Positions 34,596 to 40,018 of a DNA stretch of 40,018 nt are shown piece by piece. The stretch spans positions 1 through 40,018 of the forward strand of contig NZ_BCQP01000086.1 of assembly GCF_001552135.1 (NCBI RefSeq). The letters run 5' to 3'. The notes beneath the pieces were generated by a model. It did not search any database. It was given only the letters and a program-made list of their open reading frames with translations, and was not told the origin of the DNA. Source of the stretch: Actinomadura chibensis NBRC 106107. Lineage in GTDB: Bacteria > Actinomycetota > Actinomycetes > Streptosporangiales > Streptosporangiaceae. A program made the position numbers and the translations under genes. Numbering within the stretch: the first letter of the stretch is position 1; each line of letters begins with the position of its first letter.

Positions 34596-36317
34596 GTGGC
34601 CGAGGAGCTGCTGCGGTTGCGGATATCGGACGAGGAGGGCGTCTTCGCCGTCCGGCAGGCCGGCCGGCGGGTCGCCGCCGCCGTCGGGCTGGACGCGCAG
34701 GACCAGGTCCGCGTCGCCACGGCGCTCAGCGAGGTGGGCCGCGAGCTGTTCGCCCACGCCGGTGAGGTCACCGTGGTCTTCCTCCTGGACGGCGGGCATC
34801 CGCCCGGCCTGGTGGTGGAGCTGGACGCCGAGCCCGCCGGGGGCGTGGACCGCCCGCGCGCGGGGGACGCCGCCGCCGCGCGCCTGCTCGACCGGGTCGA
34901 GGACGTGGGGCCGCCGTCCGGGCGGGGCGTCCGCCTGCGCAAGAACCTGCACCCCGCCGGGCTCGCGGTGGACGGCCCGGCGCTGGACGAGCTGCGCGGC
35001 ACGCTCCGGCGGCTTCGTCCCATCCCGGCTCTGGAGGAGCTGCGGGCCCAGAACGCCGACCTGGTCGAGGCGCTGGAGGACGTCCGGCGGCAGCGCGAGG
35101 AACTCCGGGTGCTCAACGCCGAGCTGGAGGAGACCAACCAGGGCGTCATGGCGCTCTACAACGAGCTCTCCGTGGAGTTGGAGGAGACCAACCGGGGCGT
35201 TGTGGCGCTGTACGCCGAACTGGAGGAGAAGACCGAGCAGCTCAGCGAGGCGGGCGCGGCCAAGAACCGGTTCTGGGCCAACGTCAGCCACGAGCTGCGG
35301 ACCCCGGTCAACGCGGTCATCGGCCTCACCCGGCTGCTGCTCGACCCCGCCGCCGAGTCCCTCACCGGGGAGCAGCGGCACCAGATCTCCCTGATCGCCG
35401 ACGCCGGGCAGACGCTGCTGTCGCTGGTGGGCGAGCTGCTGGACATGGCCAAGGCCGAACAGGGCCGGCTCGCGCCGCGCCGCGGCGTGGTGCGCACGCC
35501 CGTCCTGCTGCGGCGGCTGTCGGAGCTGCTCGCCCCGATGGCGCAGCCGCCGCGGGTGGAGCTGCGGACGGAGGCCGACCCCGCCGCGCCCACCGACGTC
35601 GTCACCGACGAGGAGATGCTGACCCGCATCCTGCGGAACCTCCTCGCCAACGGCCTGAAGTTCACCGACGAGGGGGAGGTGCGGCTGACCGTCCGGCAGA
35701 CCCCGGAGCACCTGGAGTTCGTCGTCGCCGACACCGGCGTGGGCATCCCGCCCGGCGAGCAGGAGCGCGTCTTCGAGGAGTTCTACCAGGTGCCGGGCGG
35801 CAAGCGCGGCGGGACCGGACTCGGCCTGCCCTACTCCCGGCACCTCGCCCGCGCGCTCGGCGGCGACCTCCTGCTGACCAGCGAGCCCGGCGCCGGGACC
35901 ACGGTGACGCTGCGGCTGCCCCCGCAGCGGAGCCTCGCCGAGCTCGGGCTCGGCCACGTGCTGGTCGCCGACGCCGACGAGGCCGCCCGGCGGGCCCTGC
36001 GCGGCCTGCTGCACGGCGCCGCGGAGCGGGTCAGCGAGGCCGCGGACGGGGCCGCCGCCCGCGACCTGCTCGCCGCGGACCCGCCCGGCCTCGTCCTGCT
36101 CGGGCCGAACCTGCCGGACTCCGACGTCGCCGCCGCGCTGGCGCGGCCGGCGCCGGGGACCGTCGTCGTGCTGGTCCACGCCGACGGCGCCCGGCCGGAC
36201 GGCTCCGGGCCGGGGCACGCCGACGCGGTCCTGGCGGAGGACCAGCTCTCCCCGATGATGCTCGCCGACGCGGTGTCGCGCGCCCGCGCACAGCGTTCAC
36301 AAGGGAATGACGGATGA
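34596..36317 (+). CDS. Hybrid histidine kinase with degenerate RsbT-like and receiver domains
   Basis: 573 aa. Residues 1-135 align by eye with RsbT (VFAVRQAGRRVAAAVGL) but the N-box Asn is lost (SEVGRELFAHAG) and the G1 box is DAEPAG, so ATP binding is doubtful. A coiled coil (ELRAQNADLVEALEDV, then two near-copies of LEETN) leads to HisKA with ANVSHELRTPVNAVIG near 230, then an intact ATPase (NLLANGLKF, VADTGVGIPPGEQ, GTGLGLPYSRHLA). The C-terminal receiver-like part has VLLGPNLPDS, with Gly where the phosphoacceptor Asp should be. GTG 34596, 3 bp after the previous stop. It likely feeds the receiver-PP2C protein next door. Confidence 0.83.
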   Translation: MAEELLRLRISDEEGVFAVRQAGRRVAAAVGLDAQDQVRVATALSEVGRELFAHAGEVTVVFLLDGGHPPGLVVELDAEPAGGVDRPRAGDAAAARLLDRVEDVGPPSGRGVRLRKNLHPAGLAVDGPALDELRGTLRRLRPIPALEELRAQNADLVEALEDVRRQREELRVLNAELEETNQGVMALYNELSVELEETNRGVVALYAELEEKTEQLSEAGAAKNRFWANVSHELRTPVNAVIGLTRLLLDPAAESLTGEQRHQISLIADAGQTLLSLVGELLDMAKAEQGRLAPRRGVVRTPVLLRRLSELLAPMAQPPRVELRTEADPAAPTDVVTDEEMLTRILRNLLANGLKFTDEGEVRLTVRQTPEHLEFVVADTGVGIPPGEQERVFEEFYQVPGGKRGGTGLGLPYSRHLARALGGDLLLTSEPGAGTTVTLRLPPQRSLAELGLGHVLVADADEAARRALRGLLHGAAERVSEAADGAAARDLLAADPPGLVLLGPNLPDSDVAAALARPAPGTVVVLVHADGARPDGSGPGHADAVLAEDQLSPMMLADAVSRARAQRSQGNDG

Positions 36318-36324
36318 GCGACAG

Positions 36325-37905
36325 ATGAGCGACAGCCCTTCGTACACGACCCTGGTCGTCGACGACAACGACACCAAGCGCTACATCATCGGGAGCTGGC
36401 TGCGCCGCGCCGGCCACACCGTCGTCGAGGCCGCCTCCGCCGCGCAGGTCTGGGAGCGGCTCGCCGGACACGAGGTGGACCTGGTCGTCCTGGACATCCA
36501 GCTCCCCGACGTCAACGGCATGGAGGTCTGCGAGCAGATCAAGGGCTCGCCCGCCACGGCGTCGCTGCCGGTGATCCACATCTCCGCCACGGCCGTCGAC
36601 GTCGCCGACCGCACCGACGGGCTGCAGCGCGGCGCCGACGCCTACATGACCGACCCGATCGATCCGGGCGAGTTCATCGCCACCGCCGAGGCGGTGCTGC
36701 GCTACTACGGGGCCCGGCGCCGGGCCGAGCGCATCGCCGACCGGATGGCCGCCTTCACCCGGACGTCGCTCGCCGTCAACGCCGCCGAGACCTTCGACGC
36801 GCTCGCGGTGATCGCGGCGCGCGGCGCCGTCGAGATCTTCGCCGCGCCCGCGGCCGTGTTCCTGCTGCCCCCGGACGGCCGGATGAGGCGGACCGTCGCC
36901 TCCGGCGGCGCGCCGCGGTCCCTGCCGTGCCCGCCCGGCATGCCCGACCGGCTGGCGGGGCTGACCGGGCTCGGCGAGGACACCGGCACCCGGGTCGCGC
37001 GGGTCTCCGCCGAGCGGTGGAACGAGCTGCTGCCGGACGCCGTCATCGAGGACGACGTCCTGCTCGTCACCTCGCGGATCAAGCCGGACCGCCCCCCGAT
37101 CGGCGTCGCGATCGGGGCGCGCGGGGCGGCCGACGAGGACGACGCCAACCTGCTGCGCCAGCTCGGGCAGACGCTCGTCCTCGCCATGGAGGCGCTGCGC
37201 TCCTACACCGTGGAGCACCTGATCTCGCTGACCCTCCAGCGCAGCCTGCTGCCGGCGTCCCGGCCGGTCGTGCCGGGCTGGACGTTCGCCGTCCGCTACG
37301 AGCCCGCCAGCGACCAGGCGGAGGTCGGCGGCGACTTCTACGAGGTCATCGACCGGGGCGAGGAGGTGCTGATCGCGATCGGGGACGTCCAGGGCCACTC
37401 CCTGCACGCCGCCACCGTGATGGCCGAGCTGCGGCACGCGCTGCGCGCCTTCGCCGAGGAGGGCCACGACGCCGTCGCGATCCTCGGACTCCTCAACGAC
37501 GTGCTGCAGCGCTACCACGACGATCAGACGGCCACCATGTGCCTGATGACCCTGGACCCCCGGACGGGTGCGCTGCGGGTGGCCAACGCCGGGCATCCGC
37601 CGCCCCTGCACATCGCGGAAGGACGGGTCGAGTACGGCGGTCGCGGCGGTCTGCTGCTCGGCTTCCCCGTCAGCCACGTCGGGAGCGAGGAGCTGACGGT
37701 GCCGCCCGGCGGCGCCGTCGTGCTGATCACCGACGGGCTGGTCGAGGAGCGCGGCGTGCCCCTCGGCGCCAACCTCGACCGGCTGCGCGCCGTCGCCGCC
37801 CACATGGACGACGACCTGGAGAAGTTCAGCGACCGCATCATCGCCGAGTTCGGCCCGCGCGAGGACGACGTCGCCCTCATCGTGCTGCGCCGCGACCCCG
37901 GCTGA
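36325..37905 (+). CDS. Receiver-GAF-PP2C phosphatase (RsbU/RsbP-like)
   Basis: 526 aa. Receiver with VVDDNDTKRYIIG and phosphoacceptor Asp in LVVLDIQLPDVNG (about residue 54); the usual Lys-Pro is replaced by TDPIDP. A middle region 130-295 looks GAF-like. The PP2C/SpoIIE domain has EVGGDFYEVID, IAIGDVQGHSLHAATVM, ITDGLVEER and REDDVALIVL, with all metal Asp present. It should dephosphorylate STAS antagonists such as those at 26688 or 31400. Two starts are possible: ATG 36307 (overlapping the kinase, poor ribosome binding site) and ATG 36325 (GGATGAG 8 bases before). The latter is chosen. Confidence 0.87.
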   Translation: MSDSPSYTTLVVDDNDTKRYIIGSWLRRAGHTVVEAASAAQVWERLAGHEVDLVVLDIQLPDVNGMEVCEQIKGSPATASLPVIHISATAVDVADRTDGLQRGADAYMTDPIDPGEFIATAEAVLRYYGARRRAERIADRMAAFTRTSLAVNAAETFDALAVIAARGAVEIFAAPAAVFLLPPDGRMRRTVASGGAPRSLPCPPGMPDRLAGLTGLGEDTGTRVARVSAERWNELLPDAVIEDDVLLVTSRIKPDRPPIGVAIGARGAADEDDANLLRQLGQTLVLAMEALRSYTVEHLISLTLQRSLLPASRPVVPGWTFAVRYEPASDQAEVGGDFYEVIDRGEEVLIAIGDVQGHSLHAATVMAELRHALRAFAEEGHDAVAILGLLNDVLQRYHDDQTATMCLMTLDPRTGALRVANAGHPPPLHIAEGRVEYGGRGGLLLGFPVSHVGSEELTVPPGGAVVLITDGLVEERGVPLGANLDRLRAVAAHMDDDLEKFSDRIIAEFGPREDDVALIVLRRDPG

Positions 37906-37911
37906 GGGCGT

Positions 37912-37927
37912 CCCCGGCTCTCCGGGG
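37912..37927 (+). terminator. GC hairpin after the Rsb operon
   Basis: CCCCGG (37912-37917) pairs with CCGGGG (37922-37927) around CTCT, 7 bp after the last stop of the rsb operon. No T-tract follows, as is common for actinobacterial terminators. Confidence 0.45.
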
Positions 37928-38025
37928 CCCGTCCATTCGCTTCGGTGCGGCGGGGGTAAAAATCGGGGTAAGGGCGTGGAATAGTTCGGTCCCGGAAGGG
38001 CATATCCGGGGCCGGAGGTGCACAC

Positions 38026-38196
38026 ATGGTTCCGCTGCTACTGGTTCTTCTGCTGATTATCGTCCTTGCCGGCGCGGGTTTCGCGTTGAAAGCACTGTGG
38101 TGGATCGCGATCGCCGTCCTGGTGCTCTGGCTGATCGGCTTCGTGGTCCGGCCGAGCGGCGCCGGCGGCCGCCGCGGCCGGTGGTACCGCTGGTGA
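38026..38196 (+). CDS. Small hydrophobic membrane protein
   Basis: 56 aa. Two membrane helices (VPLLLVLLLIIVLAGAGF and LWWIAIAVLVLWLIGFVV) precede a basic tail (GGRRGRWYRW). It strongly resembles the short 'hydrophobic protein' found in many Streptomyces and relatives, which has no known function. The ATG at 38026 has GGAGG 7 bases upstream. It follows the stress operon by 120 bp and is followed by a strong hairpin, so it is probably its own transcript. Confidence 0.8.
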   Translation: MVPLLLVLLLIIVLAGAGFALKALWWIAIAVLVLWLIGFVVRPSGAGGRRGRWYRW

Positions 38197-38245
38197 GCGG
38201 GCGTCCGCGCCCCTTATCGAACCCGCTGAGTCCGCGGCCGAAGAA

Positions 38246-38283
38246 GGGCCCTCGGGCCGTCCTCCCAGACGGCCCGAGGGCCC
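38246..38283 (+). terminator. Strong 16-bp-stem hairpin
   Basis: GGGCCCTCGGGCCGTC (38246-38261) pairs perfectly with GACGGCCCGAGGGCCC (38268-38283) around CTCCCA. It lies 50 bp after the small membrane protein and should end that transcript. A GAAAAAG stretch follows rather than a T-tract. Confidence 0.7.
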
Positions 38284-38674
38284 GGGCGGACGCCGAAGAC
38301 TGAAAAAGCGCCCGCCAAAACCAACGCGGTAGGGTCATTTCGGTTGAACGTGGGGCGCCGGGATTTGATGATTCCCCGATACCCCGGAGGCTGGAGGGAA
38401 GGCGCGTAAATCGCGCGCCCCCGCTGTTTCCCCGCCAGGACTGCCTCGAAGCACGGACCGCGGACCGCTCGCCGTTCGGGATCTCGAGACCACACGGGAA
38501 CCCGGCCGCCATGATGAGACCAAACAAGGTCAAAGAAGCACCGTGCATCTGGATGCACTCGCTCACTCGCCGTCTTGGTAGCCTGATCGGCCCCCGCCCG
38601 GGACGGCGTCACCCTATGCACCGATGGTGGCAGATCGTCCTGATCGTGTCGAGTGGTCGGCGGGTGTCAGGGTT
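38284..38674. other. 391-bp region without a recognisable gene
   Basis: Composition is clearly less GC-rich than the coding parts, and the open frames here lack coding character. Two hairpins are visible: GGCGCG/CGCGCC (38401-38419) and GTGCATC-TG-GATGCAC (38543-38558). It separates a plus-strand terminator from the 3' end of a minus-strand gene, so neither neighbour needs a promoter here. A small RNA or a decayed gene is possible but not shown. Confidence 0.4.
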
Positions 38675-39304
38675 TCACTGCCCGGTGTACGTGGTGAGCC
38701 ATTCGACCAAGGGGCGTAGGTCGCGCAGGATGTCGCGGACGGTGGTCAGGGCCTGCCTTCTGGTCGCCTTCGTCTTGGGGACGCGCTTCTCGGCGCCCAG
38801 CGACTTGCACCGGATCAGCTCGATCCGCGGGTGGTCGGCCGAGTAGCCGCGCGGCTGGGTCTTGACCCGCTCGCCGACCAGGGAGAACCCCTTCTCGCGC
38901 AGCCGGTCCACGATCGCCTGCGCCTCGGCGCCCGACGCGTCGTCGGCGACGGCGGCCCGGTAGGCCGCGGTGCTGTCGGGGGTGAAGGCGTGGAAGCCGC
39001 CGCCGACGAACAGGCCGTCGGCGCCGAGTTGCAGGTAGTAGCCCGCGGGGCCCTTGTCGCCGATGGTGGCGCCCTGGTTCGTCTTGTAGGGCGACTTGTC
39101 GTTGCTGAACCGGGTGTCGCGCTGGGGGCGGAAGAGCTTGGCCGGGCCGAACTCGTCCTCCAGTTCGTCCAAGAGCGTCTGCATCGGTTCGCGGACCGCG
39201 CCGTCGTAGTCGGCCTTGTGCGCGTGCCAGTGCTCGCGCGTGTTGTCGGCCTCCAACTCCTTGTAGAAGTCGAACGCCTTGCGCGGGATGCCGTCGAAGC
39301 CCAT
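38675..39304 (-). CDS. DUF2461 family protein
   Basis: 209 aa, matching the DUF2461/TIGR02453 family: FDGIPRKAFDFYKELEADNT, WHAHKADYDGAVREPM, FRPQRDTRFSNDKSPYKTN, and GYYLQLGADGLFVGGGFHAF. The function of the family is not established; a conserved basic-acidic pattern suggests an enzyme or nucleic-acid role. The ATG at 39304 has AAGGAAGGA upstream and lies 14 bp after the DAHP synthase stop, so the two are probably cotranscribed. Confidence 0.88.
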   Translation of the reverse strand: MGFDGIPRKAFDFYKELEADNTREHWHAHKADYDGAVREPMQTLLDELEDEFGPAKLFRPQRDTRFSNDKSPYKTNQGATIGDKGPAGYYLQLGADGLFVGGGFHAFTPDSTAAYRAAVADDASGAEAQAIVDRLREKGFSLVGERVKTQPRGYSADHPRIELIRCKSLGAEKRVPKTKATRRQALTTVRDILRDLRPLVEWLTTYTGQ

Positions 39305-39318
39305 CGGTCCTTCCTTCC

Positions 39319-40018
39319 TCAGAGTAGGGCGGCGAAGCGCTCGACCACCTCCGCGGCCTGCGCCGCGTTCAGCCGGGGGTCGCAGGCCGTGCGGTAGTGC
39401 GGCAGCTCGGGCGGCGGGCGGAACGGCGCGGGCGCGGTGGTGCACTCCGTGACGTCCTCGGGGGTCATCTCAAGATGCAGCCCGGCCGGGTGGCCCCGAT
39501 GGGCCCGCATGACGCGGACGAACGCCACGACCTCGTCCAGGATCGCCTCCATGAGCCGGGTCTTCGGCCCCCTTCCGATGCGCATCGTGTTGCCGTGCAT
39601 CGGGTCGCACAGCCACACGACCGGCCTACCCCGCCGCGCGACCTCCGCCACCATCTCGGGCAGGAGGCGGCGCACCCGCGTGCTGCCGAGCCGGACGATG
39701 AACAGCAGCCTGCCGTCCTCGCCGTCGGGATTGAGCAGGCGGCTGAGCCGGACGGCCTCCGCCGGGCCGACGACCGGCCCGATCTTGACGCCGACGGTGT
39801 TGACGACGGAGCGCGCGAAGGCGACGTGCCGGCCGTCGGGCTGGCGGGTGCGGTCCCCGATCCACACCGAGTGCGCCGAGGCGGCGTAGTCGCCCCGCAC
39901 CAGCGGCCGCTCGTAGTCGAGCAGCAGCGCCTCGTGGGAGACGAAGGCCCGCTCCAGCGGCGGCCGGCCGGTCCACGAGTCGCGCACCACCCGCAGCACC
40001 CGCTCGGCGCACCGGTGG
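39319..40018 (-). CDS. Class-II DAHP synthase, C-terminal part
   Basis: The frame runs off the window, giving about 232 C-terminal residues of an enzyme usually 400-460 long. It joins phosphoenolpyruvate and erythrose 4-phosphate, the first step of the shikimate pathway. Seen motifs: SVWIGDRTRQPDG, NTVGVKIGPV, VVWLCDPMHGNTMRI, GLHLEMTPEDVTEC and RTACDPRLNAAQAAEV; the Cys, His, Glu and Asp of these motifs are the metal ligands of the family. Spacing is that of a normal C-terminal half. Whether it is the housekeeping or a secondary-metabolism (PhzC-like) copy cannot be settled from this part. Confidence 0.85.
   Translation of the reverse strand, partial: HRCAERVLRVVRDSWTGRPPLERAFVSHEALLLDYERPLVRGDYAASAHSVWIGDRTRQPDGRHVAFARSVVNTVGVKIGPVVGPAEAVRLSRLLNPDGEDGRLLFIVRLGSTRVRRLLPEMVAEVARRGRPVVWLCDPMHGNTMRIGRGPKTRLMEAILDEVVAFVRVMRAHRGHPAGLHLEMTPEDVTECTTAPAPFRPPPELPHYRTACDPRLNAAQAAEVVERFAALL

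Noticed and set aside
33012..36218. 1068-codon minus-strand open frame opposite the rsb operon
   Set aside because: Antisense shadow of rsbT and following genes; no domain or hydrophobic pattern.
37952..37972. Two GGGTAA boxes as sigma-B type -10 elements before the small membrane protein
   Set aside because: No GNNT-type -35 at 14-16 bp was found for either.
38057..38566. 169-codon minus-strand open frame
   Set aside because: It runs through the perfect hairpin and the small membrane gene on the other strand, with no family features.

Overview
The window is very GC-rich, uses GTG starts freely and has many 1-13 bp gene overlaps. Its gene content (stressosome-type Rsb proteins, WD40/TPR Ser/Thr kinases, a NACHT ATPase, LuxR two-component pair, small hydrophobic protein) points to a filamentous actinobacterium of the Actinomadura/Streptosporangiales or Streptomyces type. 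The genus is inferred from gene style only. No rRNA, tRNA, CRISPR, phage or transposase was seen.

Layout. 1-127: 3' end of a sensor kinase. 216-2257 (-): two tandem cis-prenyltransferase paralogues, one with an intact active site and one with most catalytic residues replaced. 2451-4326 (+): Ser/Thr kinase with a seven-repeat WD40 domain, apparently broken by indels in the kinase part. 4381-5149 (-): two tandem RNHCP zinc-ribbon proteins. 5517-7907 (+): an acyl-CoA synthetase of the PrpE/Acs type and a YjbR-like protein with a helix-hairpin-helix tail. 7912-11238 (-): a secreted/multi-spanning membrane protein and a histidine kinase/LuxR regulator pair. 11365-12595: two genes of unknown function, one secreted. 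12730-15203 (-): an overlapping three-gene isoprenoid operon (85-aa protein, trans-polyprenyl diphosphate synthase, MpaB/Lcp-like oxygenase). 15362-17205: an MFS exporter convergent with a TetR regulator.

17352-25709 is the most unusual part: a divergent locus with a membrane-anchored NACHT ATPase carrying an FGE-like domain on one side, and on the other a 1363-aa TPR-kinase-TPR protein followed by a small protein resembling DUF7019/SAVMC3_10250. The layout resembles bacterial conflict (immunity) modules built on STAND NTPases. A nitrilase follows convergently.

26688-37905 is a dense stress-signalling region. On the minus strand a 1411-residue protein combines PAS/GAF sensing, histidine kinase, receiver, PAS, GAF, PP2C phosphatase and RsbW-like kinase domains, overlapping a STAS antagonist. 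Divergently lie a second STAS antagonist and a six-gene run: rsbR, rsbS, rsbT, an RsbX-like phosphatase, a hybrid kinase whose RsbT-like N-terminus and receiver-like C-terminus both appear degenerate, and a receiver-PP2C protein. Together these should convert stress input into release of an alternative sigma factor, but no sigma factor gene lies in the window. 38026-40018: a 56-aa hydrophobic membrane protein, a strong hairpin, about 390 bp without a gene, a DUF2461 protein, and the 3' part of a class-II DAHP synthase that runs off the end.
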